Part shown: piece after piece, positions 1 to 10,196 of the stretch
How the letters are laid out: each line of letters starts with the position of its first letter
How positions within the stretch are numbered: the first letter of the stretch is position 1
Source of the DNA: Basidiobolus heterosporus B8920
Taxonomy: Eukaryota; Basidiobolomycota; Basidiobolomycetes; Basidiobolales; Basidiobolaceae
DNA length: 40,616 nucleotides
Reading direction: 5' to 3'
NCBI GenBank assembly: GCA_000697455.1
Contig: JNET01030093.1
Span: forward strand, 1-40,616
Program-made: the position numbers and the translations under genes
Notes under the pieces: model-generated
What the model was told of the DNA's origin: nothing
Database searches by the model: none
What the model saw: only the letters and a program-made list of their open reading frames with translations

Positions 1-1207
1 CAACACTTGCAACCCTCCCCAACACATTCTACATGTTGCTTGGTTTACTTCTTGACAAAAGTATACAAGTCAACTTTACATTCAATAAATCTTCAAGTGA
101 AAACCACATATTCTTCTAATTCTTCAAATCACTTCTAATAACTCCCAGATTCTTACAACAATAAAACTTCTCTTTACTACAAGAAAGCACCAAGTACACA
201 ACTTCTTCTTAACATCTAAAGTCACTTCCAATATTAATTTTATTACTGGCAACAATATCAATGACCAGCAATCCAAATTATCCTATGTTTCTTTGTCAGG
301 ATATGTAGCCATAACAGTCTATCTTAAAAGTAAAAGCTTTCAAAGGTATCTGCATGATTCTACTCCATTTGAAGCATAGTATGAATACAAGCCAAATGTC
401 AAACAATTTAGAGGCTCTGGTTACAGATTCTGTGTCTAAAATATGCAATAATTGGTAAAGTAAGATCCCAAAAGCACTAAGTTGTGTTGTTGAACTATTC
501 CAACAAAAAAAAGTACATTGGCTATATGATACAAAGATTATAAAGCTTATTAAGTCTAGAGATGAATGTTTGATGACAATTAGATTAGATAATTGTAACA
601 GTCAATTTTTGCTACCACAAATAATCAGAGCTGAACAAAAAAGAAATAAAACTGCTTTTCAATATAATTGAAGTTGTATATGCTTAGCTAGAAATCCAGC
701 ATTTCATTCCAGAAGTAAGCCTATGGATATTAAGTATCATTGAAGTGGGGAAGCTATAGAGAATAAGCTAGTAGATTTGGTTTATTATCCAAAATTCACA
801 CTTGAGCTTTACTTGGAATATTTTCACTTAGAAGTACCCAAATTTTTGACTTTCTGAAACATCGCCAAATTACATGTTTCTGGGACCTTCTTTAACATAT
901 CCTACATGGTGCAGTGTTTACTCGACGAAAGTTAACTTTACATTTGATTTGTCTCAACATCAAGTTACCTTGAGCAAATGATTGGACTAATGTATGAAGT
1001 GCCAAATAAAACATTATTTAAAATTTTGTAGATGGTTTAAATGTGGACATATCTTCAATATAGCTAATTAATACCAAGTTCTATGCATGTTAAAAGAATT
1101 GTCTTGTGCATTAAATCACCGATATTGCCAGAATGTATATCAGAAACGAGATTAGTAGCTAAAGTTCATATAACAATTCAGTTGGTTCACTTGGGATAAT
1201 TTTCAAA
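1..1207. repeat. AT-rich non-coding DNA with diverged interspersed repeats
   Basis: No coding frame is convincing here. Stretches of this segment match DNA at the right end of the window in the same orientation. Positions 195-275 resemble 40275-40345, and positions 776-840 resemble 40535-40592. There is also an internal repeat: 21-85 resembles 894-955 (shared pieces such as CTACATG and AACTTTACATT). The copies are diverged, at roughly 70-80 percent by eye. This looks like an old interspersed element without surviving coding capacity. Element class and borders are not determined. Confidence 0.5.
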
Positions 1208-1273
1208 GTGAGCAGTAAGTGGATTACCACAGCAGTTTATTTCGGTTCATACCACATTTACAAGCGATATAAG

Positions 1274-1474
1274 TTAACTATTAATTTCTTGGCGAACTTC
1301 CTCGATCTGGTGTTGAATCTCTGCCGCTTCATCAGTTTTACCTGCAGATTGAGCTTTGGCCGCATCCTTCTTCAAGATTTCGATCTTCTCCTCTTGTTCA
1401 ATGGATAAGTCTACCTCTTGCTTGTGGCTGAGTTGTTGTTGCTCGTCGTTGGATTGGTTTTTTCCTTTGCCCAT
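1274..1474 (-). CDS. Small hydrophilic coiled-coil protein (66 aa), function unknown
   Basis: This is an intact single-exon frame of 66 codons. The ATG has a good eukaryotic context (CACCATGG), and a TATA-like box lies about 65 nt upstream on the same strand (1539-1546). The product is highly charged and glutamine-rich at the N-terminus (MGKGKNQSND). From about residue 25 it forms a heptad-like amphipathic helix rich in E, K, Q and A, with a UVR/MIT-like pattern (AAKAQSAGKTDEAAEIQHQI). There is no signal peptide or membrane segment. It is divergent from the secreted-protein gene to its right, and they share a spacer of about 520 bp. I do not recognise the family. The regular heptads and the promoter element argue against a chance frame, but its short length keeps confidence moderate. 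Confidence 0.5.
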   Translation of the reverse strand: MGKGKNQSNDEQQQLSHKQEVDLSIEQEEKIEILKKDAAKAQSAGKTDEAAEIQHQIEEVRQEINS

Positions 1475-1538
1475 GGTGTAGTGTAGAAGAATGGATGCGA
1501 TGCAGAGATGTTATGAGTTTTCCCTTAATGTGGATCCT

Positions 1539-1546
1539 CTTTATAT
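1539..1546 (-). promoter_or_regulatory. TATA-like box of the small coiled-coil gene
   Basis: On the minus strand the sequence reads ATATAAAG about 65 nt upstream of the ATG at 1474. Position and sequence fit a fungal core promoter. This is inferred from sequence only. Confidence 0.4.
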
Positions 1547-1818
1547 GTGGACTGCCTAGAGAATTGTTTCATGTACACGTATGTGCCTACGAGGCCGACA
1601 GTAAACGTATGCGTGTCCACCTCATCCGCTCGATCAATCATTTGACCTTTCAGTTGACAGCTCTCCTCAGCCCTGCTAATGTTTGCATGAATGCCATTGT
1701 CATCACTAGTCAGTGCTTGGATTCCATGCGATGTAACATCGGATTTCTGTCCGGATGTCTGTCCAGATTTCTGGCTGCGAGATAGCATACGCTGGCTGAT
1801 GGTGGGCTGGCGAGGTGA

Positions 1819-1845
1819 GGGTGAGGGTAAGGGGTAGGGGTAGGG
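1819..1845 (+). promoter_or_regulatory. G-run tract (possible G-quadruplex) in divergent promoter
   Basis: Five G-runs (GGG, GGG, GGGG, GGGG, GGG) are separated by 2-3 nt spacers of TGA, TAA and TA type. This meets the usual G3+N1-7 quadruplex pattern and looks like degenerate telomeric repeat. It also contains AGGGG cores, which resemble stress-response elements. It sits in the spacer between the divergent genes starting at 1474 and 1996. Confidence 0.55.
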
Positions 1846-1950
1846 AGAAGATTAGGTGAAGAAAGGCGTTTATAATATGACCAAAATCTCGGATGATTTA
1901 CCAACGCGCAAACTTATGCACGGAAGAAGAAACTCAATGACCGCGTTTAG

Positions 1951-1958
1951 TATAAATA
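1951..1958 (+). promoter_or_regulatory. TATA box of the 301-aa secreted protein gene
   Basis: TATAAATA lies 38 nt upstream of the ATG at 1996 but only 8 nt upstream of an earlier in-frame ATG at 1966. A transcript started 25-35 nt after this box would begin beyond 1966. This supports 1996 as the true start. Confidence 0.5.
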
Positions 1959-1995
1959 ACAATCAATGGACCAAAGAGGTCACCAGAATTTTAGG

Positions 1996-2901
1996 ATGCT
2001 TTCAAAGTCCGCTATCGTATTCGCAGGAAGTTTGGTTTTCTTGTTGCGTGTAGAATCAGCCCCACATGTTGTCCAGCCGTTGGTTAGTCTTGGACTCGGT
2101 TTAAGTCCGTTAGGAGCAAGTCTGGATGCCCCAATATTGGATTTGGGGAATGGTGAGGAGGATTTACTGGCTTCTCTCCAGATAACTCCCTCCCCAGCCC
2201 CATTGGCCAATAGCCCGTATTCCATTGATCTCCCTGATGGACTGAAATTTAACGCGGTCAATGATATTGTTTATGAAGGATACGCAAGTTTGATGCGTGA
2301 CTATAGTCCCTCTTGCCAGGATGCTATTCGTCGGATCGATCGGGAATTTCCTAATGTCAGAAATTGTTCCGATGAAAATGGTCTCTATTTTAGTCAATTG
2401 GAGAACATTTGTTCGGAAGAATGCTTGGAAGCCACAGTAACTGCCTCGAAGATCATTGTAGATGCATGCAATCAAGAAGACTCCGAGAGGGTGGTGACTG
2501 ATCGCAGCTACGCCTCTTGGTCAGATCTGGATACTGCCAAAGCTGCCTGTCTGCCGGTGGATTACTTCGAAAGTAAACGATGCTTAGAAGTGGTTTTAGA
2601 GGCAAATGTGAATCGGGTAAACCTCAAGTACAAACAGAATGCCAAGCTTCGAGAATACCAGGAAGTTTTATGTCTTCCTTGTACGGAGGAGTTCTATCTC
2701 GCTACAAGAGAAGCGGAAAATGTTCCCAGTTTGTATTTTAGTGCTCTGGATGAGCCAGAAGAGTTGTTCCAGGCTTTTGAGATGTACTGCGGATACAGCG
2801 TACCTGATACACCTAAGCCCGAAACAAAGCATCATAACAGGACGGAGTCTAGCGCAGCGGAAGACTTACCAGTAAAAACTGCACAAACCATCAAGTTGTA
2901 A
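1996..2901 (+). CDS. Secreted cysteine-rich protein (301 aa), function unknown
   Basis: This is a single-exon frame. I chose the ATG at 1996 over the in-frame ATG at 1966 because a signal peptide then starts the protein (MLSKSAIVFAGSLVFLL, cleavage likely after VESA) and because TATAAATA at 1951 lies just upstream. After about 75 residues rich in P, L and S comes a domain with ten cysteines (SC, NC, IC, EC, AC, AC, RC, LC..PC, YC). The even number suggests five disulfides. The tail is hydrophilic, with an NRT glycosylation sequon. The cysteine spacing resembles lineage-specific fungal secreted proteins, but I do not recognise a named family and assign no enzymatic role. It lies upstream of, and on the same strand as, a second secreted cysteine-containing protein. 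The two do not look like duplicates. Confidence 0.7.
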   Translation: MLSKSAIVFAGSLVFLLRVESAPHVVQPLVSLGLGLSPLGASLDAPILDLGNGEEDLLASLQITPSPAPLANSPYSIDLPDGLKFNAVNDIVYEGYASLMRDYSPSCQDAIRRIDREFPNVRNCSDENGLYFSQLENICSEECLEATVTASKIIVDACNQEDSERVVTDRSYASWSDLDTAKAACLPVDYFESKRCLEVVLEANVNRVNLKYKQNAKLREYQEVLCLPCTEEFYLATREAENVPSLYFSALDEPEELFQAFEMYCGYSVPDTPKPETKHHNRTESSAAEDLPVKTAQTIKL

Positions 2902-3526
2902 GGGCCTTTGACATATTTAACAATTTATTTCTATTTATCAATCGACTTGTTTATTCTTTTAATTTAATGTTACTCGTTTTCTTTCTTGTACTCCCACTCT
3001 CTTGGGCGGTCTTTTCCATCAGCAGCCATTAGAATAAGCATGACCCTGTCTGGTGACGCGTAAAGGATTGAAGTGTGAAGGTTTTACCTTATAGAATAGT
3101 ACTTCACTTCAAACTAATAAATCAAGGTTTCACCTTAATCTGGAGACTAAGTTTTAAGCGGTATAGATGCAATCATCATTTTGTATTCTACCGAGATTGG
3201 TGAATCTATAAAAAGAGTTGACACAAAGTGATTAGAGTGGAAATGATTGATGTTGAGATGCTTAAAAGAGGAAAAGTGAATCCAGTGGCGTACGATATAT
3301 AAGGTAAATTACAATGCTGGTACTAGAGGGGAGGAACCGTATCTGAACGCCAGGATAGACGATTAAAGTTAAAATGAATAGAGTATATCTATTGAATGTA
3401 ACCATTACCTACTATTTACTAAATCTTGGGTTAAAACTAAACTTGGGCAATGTGATGTAACCATCTCCAACGGCTGCGGTATATATAGCCTTCCCTCGGT
3501 CTTCTTGCACATCGTAAAACCTGACA
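2902..3526. other. Intergenic spacer with two short palindromes
   Basis: No gene is seen. Two nearly identical 13-nt hairpins (AAGGT-TTT-ACCTT at about 3079-3091 and AAGGT-TTC-ACCTT at 3124-3136) lie close together. The first is nested inside a longer imperfect inverted repeat (TTGAAGTG near 3068, CACTTCAA near 3105). The right part is the promoter of the next gene. Confidence 0.45.
3479..3487 (+). promoter_or_regulatory. TATA box of the 178-aa secreted protein gene
   Basis: GTATATATA lies about 45 nt upstream of the ATG at 3527. This is a typical spacing for a TATA-driven fungal gene. Confidence 0.55.
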
Positions 3527-4063
3527 ATGAAGCTTCATCTGATCTGCACCATTCTTCTCTCTTCTCTTGCTTTCATCGAGGCATTTAAGACATGCACCAG
3601 TGGAAAGTTCAATACCTCAAACATCAAAAATGGGGGACCGTATCAATCCCCCGTCGACGGGGTCAAAATAACGAATGGATTGATTCGTATAGGTTATGGA
3701 AAGGCCAGTAACCTATTCAGCACTGATCCTACCATGAGTCCCAAGAAGCCCCTCCTGATTGAATTCTCTAAGCCTGTCAAAGAAGTGAAGATTACTTACA
3801 ATACGTGTGGAGTCCGTGGAAAGGGAGGAGTGGTTGAGGTATTAAACAGTCGGAACAAAGTAGTCTCACGTAAAGTAACCGATGGTAAATACTGCGGTCG
3901 GATCAATTTACCACTATTTCATGAGCCATTCTACAAACTTACAGTTAAGGGAACTGACCTACGTAAAATTCGAACCTATTTCGAATTAAACGATACTCAT
4001 TGCAACACTCCGGGTGACTGCAATTATGGGATTGGTTTAAGGGAGGTTTCCTGGAAATGCTGA
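3527..4063 (+). CDS. Secreted protein (178 aa), probable beta-rich domain, function unknown
   Basis: This is an intact single-exon frame with a clear signal peptide (MKLHLICTILLSSLAFIEA, cleavage likely after IEA). The mature chain has six cysteines, two possible N-glycosylation sites (FNTS, LNDT) and alternating hydrophobic residues suggesting a small beta-sandwich. There is no membrane anchor. A strong TATA element lies at 3479, and an AATAAA polyadenylation-like signal at 4076-4081 follows the stop closely, so the transcript is probably compact. I do not recognise the family; a carbohydrate- or surface-binding role is possible but unsupported. It is next to another secreted cysteine-rich protein on the same strand, so this is a small secretome locus. 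Confidence 0.7.
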   Translation: MKLHLICTILLSSLAFIEAFKTCTSGKFNTSNIKNGGPYQSPVDGVKITNGLIRIGYGKASNLFSTDPTMSPKKPLLIEFSKPVKEVKITYNTCGVRGKGGVVEVLNSRNKVVSRKVTDGKYCGRINLPLFHEPFYKLTVKGTDLRKIRTYFELNDTHCNTPGDCNYGIGLREVSWKC

Positions 4064-4900
4064 TCTACTTTGGCCAATAAAGTTTTGATTTATTTGAATA
4101 TGCCTTGATATATATGTGCAGAAGTAGCATTGAATAGCTTCACTCCATTAGCAATCACCTTTGAAATTAAAGTGGATGTGAAGAGAGCTGCATGGGAAAC
4201 AACCATATAACTCCAAGTTCTTGATGAAATCGTGAGCTGGTTTGCGGACCACTATTGGGGAAAAAGATATCTTAGGATATTGTCAACCACCTTCTCTGCA
4301 TGAAATGTACTGGATTATTCTTGATATTAACCATCTACATGGACACATCAGTAACATGGTCGTTGGGTTTTCTTGTGATTTGTTTTATGACAACAGAAAT
4401 GTATCGCGCGATAGTCAGATTTCTTTCAATAGGACGGTTAAATCCTCAATTCTGAAATCCCGGCTTATCCGCACGACGATATTATAGGCTATTACTCAGC
4501 ACAACGTAGAGAGGGGGTTACATGGTGGGGAAACTCTGACATGTAACCGAGCTATTACCACATACGTGTAATAACGAGTCTACTAACGCTGCGTGACTTG
4601 AACCAAGTGGTATTGAATGGGTATATAAGTGAGAGGAGAGAATCACCAAAGGTTATGGGTCGAAACATATTTCAAGATTTCTTAGATATTTTCAAACCAA
4701 TTTACCAACAAATTCATCAATCACTTAGCGAGTCATTTTAATCATCTGAATCCTTCTTAGCCTTCCTAAACTGATCAACAGTCCAAAATTTTCCATCACG
4801 GTTTTTTTTTCGCGATGCTAATAGCTCATACAACGAGTATCAGTTAGAGGCTGCTAACTTGAGGAAGTCTTTGTCAACTATTCGAATATTTGTATAGACC
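4064..4900. other. Spacer and 5' region of NSA1, with LTR-like inverted repeats
   Basis: Two short inverted repeats lie close together: GGTTACAT at 4516-4523 with ATGTAACC at 4541-4548, and TATTAC at 4553-4558 with GTAATA at 4568-4573. A TATATAA box at 4622-4628 follows. This arrangement can occur in a solo retrotransposon LTR but is also compatible with a plain promoter. I could not define terminal TG/CA ends or target duplications. Confidence 0.3.
4655..4741 (+). other. 28-codon small ORF just downstream of a TATA box (possible uORF)
   Basis: The first ATG after the TATATAA box at 4622 opens a 28-residue frame (starting MGRNIFQDFLDIF) that ends at TAA 4741, about 160 nt before the NSA1 start. 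If the TATA box drives NSA1, this would be an upstream ORF in its leader. If not, it may be an independent micropeptide or noise. The peptide looks amphipathic. It has no homology I recognise. Confidence 0.25.
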
Positions 4901-6514
4901 ATGAAATTTTACACTGGTGACGAGACGGGGTTACTTAAAGGTTAGGATGCGCTTTTGAATTTTGACAACTCCCCCACTAAACAAACAAGAACGTTCTAGT
5001 TGTCACTCCTGCCCTACCCAAAGCTGAGAAGAAGGCCAAGAAAGTAAAGGTTGTTGAGGATGAGGATGTAGAGGAGAAAAAGAAAGACAATCAAGAACCG
5101 AAAGCCACCATCTTGACTTATGGTAAGGTAAATCGTGAAGAGGCCATTCAACAACTCATCATGGCCAAAGTTGGAGAGGAGAATCTTAAGATGGTAGGAG
5201 TCTCACAACTATAGTTAGCCAAATATTAAAACTCACGAGCCTCTTCGACCTCTTCTTCCTGCGTCAGATTGTTGCTGCCCGAAAGAGTGGTAAGATTCAA
5301 TATATTCTCCCTTCAGATGGTAGCGTTCGTAAGGAATTTAAGGAGGAATTCCCTGCGCTTTCAAAGAAAGATCCCGAATGCACTTTTGTTGGACTCCACT
5401 CCACTGCTGAGTATGATTTGATGATTTGTCTTGACATCACGAGAGTTTCTTTCTTACCTGGTAATTGTTTACAGTACGGTGATCACTTGTACCAGTTACG
5501 GCAGCATCAAGTATCGGTCTATTTTGAAGGAAACTGTGAGTGGTCCTGATTGTTGAAATTCCAACGACACACTAGCTTATGAAGTTGATTGTTTAGGATC
5601 CTGTGGTTGCCACTCTTGATGTTGGCAAAGACATTTGCTGTATGTCAGTTCATCCTCAGCAGAGTAATATCTTAGCTACTGGCGGCAAGGAGCGTGATTT
5701 GAATATTTGGGACATTAACCATGCGACCAAAACCGAGCCGATCTTCAAGGCCAAGAACGTAAGAGGTTCACTGATGCTCAGTGGTTTCGGACCAATGATT
5801 TAAAAAAAATTTGGGTCTTTAGGTGAAAAACGACTTCTTGGATTTACGAGTTCCAGTCTGGATCACTGCCATGCAATTCCTTAATGAAGATACACACAAA
5901 GTAGTTGTCGGCACCAAATACCACCAGATCCGTCTCTACGATGCTAAGAGTGCCCGTCGCCCCGTACTGAATGTTGAGATCGGGGAACACCCTATCATCT
6001 CGTTGGCTTTGGCACCAAATCAAACGTGGGTTTCTTTCCACCATTCAGTTTTTGCTTGCCCTCCTATTAACATGCTCTTAGGGAGATTGTTTGCTCAGAT
6101 AGCATCGGCAATTTGTCAGCAGTTGACATCCGTACAGGTATTAATAGGCCGGTCGGTGTTTTCTTGGTCAATATGAGCTAACCTATTCTATCAACCTTAG
6201 GCAAATTGATTCATACATACAAGGGAATTGTTGGCGCTATTCAACACGTGGGCCTTAGCTCGACAGCCACTCCTCAAATCTGTGCTAGTGTTTCGTTGGA
6301 TCGATTCCTACGCGTCCATGAAACCTCCGCCAGTCGTAAACTTCTTCATAAAATATACCTCAAACAGAAGCTTACTCGTATCGTAATTGATGAGGAAGAG
6401 GATGTTGAAGTTCAACCTGAAGAGGACGAAGACGAGAAATTATGGCAGAGCATGCGCAAAGTGAGCGAAACAAAGATCACCAAGAAGCGCAAACAAAAGA
6501 CCGCTTCTCAATGA
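4901..6514 (+). CDS. NSA1: Ribosome biogenesis WD-repeat protein NSA1/WDR74
   Basis: Eight exons: 4901-4940, 5000-5193, 5268-5410, 5475-5535, 5597-5758, 5823-6025, 6082-6137, 6201-6514. Together they give 390 aa, close to human WDR74 (385 aa). All junctions are GT-AG and keep frame; introns are 56-74 nt. Family landmarks seen are MKFYTGDETGLLK at the N-terminus, ATGGKERDLNIWD, FKAKNVKNDFLDLRVPVW, KYHQIRLYD, and SLDRFLRVHE in the last blade. The family forms a nucleolar seven-bladed propeller on pre-60S particles and works with the Rix7/NVL AAA ATPase in late nucleolar large-subunit maturation. The C-terminus is acidic then lysine-rich (ITKKRKQK), as expected for a nucleolar tail. Exon 1 codes for only 13 residues. 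The small exons mean a naive ORF scan sees only fragments. Confidence 0.9.
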
Positions 6515-7369
6515 GTTGACGATTGTAGCTAAAATGTTTCCGTTGATTCTCGAGGCTCCTAGAATTCTTTTAGATTTATTAATTATTTGTTTCTTTATTT
6601 CCCCTCCGCTTTGTTCCCACTGTGTCGATGAACAAAATAAACCATGTAGAAGTATTGCTCCTCTTGATAGGATTGTGCTACGATGCCACCGTGCTAAACA
6701 AGGACCTTTTGAATGTCTATTTTACCTACAAGTTTTCTTAGCTAGGGCTACCCCGTTGAAATGAGTTGTACATGCACTTCTTAAACTACATTGCGAACTG
6801 AGTTTTGGACTCATTGCTGATGGAAAACAGAACCGTTCTTAACTGATACTTCTATCTATAGTAGAAATAATGCAGCTCATTTAACATAAATCTAAAGCCT
6901 GTATAGGAGTTTACCGAGGTTCGTGACAGTAGATAAACAGAACGAAAGAGCAGCACATTGAAGGAATGGTTTTGAATATACTCAAAAAAGAAAAAAATTT
7001 CTAACAAAACAAAGGCAATAGATGGCCAATGGATTTCATCCAACTGGAAAAGTAAACAATACTTTGTAGTGTTGTTGTAACCACGGATTAACGAATACAT
7101 TGAAATATTTGGAAAATTTGGATGGAAAACAAACACATCGCCGTAGTCCAGAAAAGCATGATGAATTTGCCAATCAAGCTTCACTCGTATCTACATAAGG
7201 TGCTCTCGGTGTGCTTTCTTTGACCCTCCCAAGACTAACTCTTCCTTTTTTATAGCTTCTTTTCACTATCTATTGTTCAACAGCAATTGTGACTTGTATT
7301 CGTTGACTATTAGTATATTTCTTTACCTCTTAGCTTCCTAACCCCCATCTGTGACCCATATTATTCAAC
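6515..7369. other. 3' region of NSA1 and promoter of CDK1
   Basis: No supported gene. Open frames on both strands here are low-complexity, lack homology and lack promoter context. Positions 7200-7369 are pyrimidine-rich, as often seen in leaders of highly expressed fungal genes, and lead into the CDK1 start. Confidence 0.5.
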
Positions 7370-8490
7370 ATGTCCAGCGAAATCTATCAAAGATTTGAGA
7401 AAGTTGGTGAAGGTACCTACGGTGTTGTGTACAAAGCCAAAGATCGCAGAACCGGCGAAATCGTCGCCATGAAGAAAGTCCGTTTGGAATCTGAAGATGA
7501 GGGTGTTCCAACTACCGCCATCAGAGAGATTTCAGTTCTTAAAGAGCTTAAGCATGGCAACGTTGTTAGGTTGAGAGTATTTCTCACTCTCTTTACTTGA
7601 TGGTCGCTAACCTGATTATTGCAGATTGCTAGACATTGAACACAATGATACCAAGTTATATCTTGTTTTCGAATTCCTGGATCTTGACCTTAAAAAGTAC
7701 ATGGATTTTGTTGGTGCTGAGGGCATGACTCCCAAGCTCGTCAAGGTAGGTTGTCACTCGTTATGTGGACAGAAGGAGCAACACTAAAATGGGAGTTCGT
7801 TCTATTCCAGAGTTTCCTCTACCAATTAATCAAAGGAATGGCATTCTGCCACGCTCGCCGTATTCTTCACAGAGACCTCAAGCCACAGAATCTTCTTATT
7901 GATAAGGAGGGTGTTCTGAAGATTGCAGATTTCGGGCTGGCTAGAGCCTTCGGTATCCCCATGAGAAACTATACACATGAGATCGTAACCTTGTGGTATC
8001 GTGCACCTGAGGTTCTTCTTGGATCCAAACACTATGCCACCGGAGTGGACATGTGGAGTGTGGGCTGCATATTTGCCGAGATGGTCAACAGACGCCCTCT
8101 ATTTCCAGGTATTCTTTTAATTGCGATGGATGCTATTCTTAACCGTTGACTGATCATTGTATCTTTAGGGGATTCGGAAATCGACGAACTTTTCAAAATC
8201 TTTCGCCTATTGGGCACACCTACTGAGGAAGAGTGGCCTGGTGTCACTAGCCTTCCGGATTATAAAGAGTCCTTTCCCAAATGGAAGGGGCAAGCATTGG
8301 CCAAAGCTGTACCGAACTTGGACCCCCTAGGCCTTGATCTCCTTCAGGTATGTATGATCCGTACACCCACGCCTAGATGGACATGACTAACACAGACCAT
8401 ATCTAGAAAATGTTTATTTACGATCCAGCCCTCCGTATTTCAGCTAAGAAGGCCCTCGCTCACCCCTACTTTCGAGATATGGAACAGTAA
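7370..8490 (+). CDS. CDK1: Cyclin-dependent kinase CDK1 (Cdc2/Cdc28)
   Basis: Five exons: 7370-7569, 7625-7745, 7811-8108, 8169-8347, 8407-8490. They give 293 aa, the usual length. The protein has GEGTYGVV with the inhibitory T16/Y17 pair (Wee1 targets), catalytic K35, HRDLKPQN (D129), DFG (D147), the activation-loop T162 in [15 protein letters not shown], and the [18 protein letters not shown] segment of the Cdc2 subfamily. The cyclin-contacting alpha-C helix reads PTTAIRE (residues 47-53) instead of the almost invariant PSTAIRE. The kinase drives G1/S and G2/M when bound to cyclins. The first intron donor (AG|GTTGAG) was chosen because it alone restores NVVRLLDIEH. Pho85- or Cdk5-like kinases are less likely because the T-loop and C-lobe are Cdc2-like. 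Confidence 0.95.
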
Positions 8491-10049
<1,559 letters not shown>

Positions 10050-10196
10050 TGAAATATTAGACTCATGTAATGAAACATGGAACATAACAATAATGATAAA
10101 TAACAATATACATATATATAATCACAATTGTCCATATTATTTATACAGTGGGTTGGGTTATCTTGGGATGGTTTCAATTGTCTGTAACCAAACCAA

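Noticed and set aside
1525-1788. Minus-strand frame of 87 codons in the divergent promoter
   Set aside because: It is low-complexity at the start (Q/S/G/K), lacks homology, and overlaps the leader and TATA box of the 66-aa gene.
4242-4487. Plus-strand frame of 81 codons
   Set aside because: No conserved features, no promoter and no continuation. It lies in a spacer after a polyadenylation-like signal.
6516-6764. Plus-strand frame of 82 codons right after NSA1
   Set aside because: It begins two bases after the NSA1 stop within the likely 3' UTR; hydrophobic, T-rich DNA gives such frames by chance.
6852-7184. Minus-strand frame of 110 codons
   Set aside because: Phenylalanine/tyrosine-rich from AT-rich DNA, no recognisable domain, no splice or promoter support.
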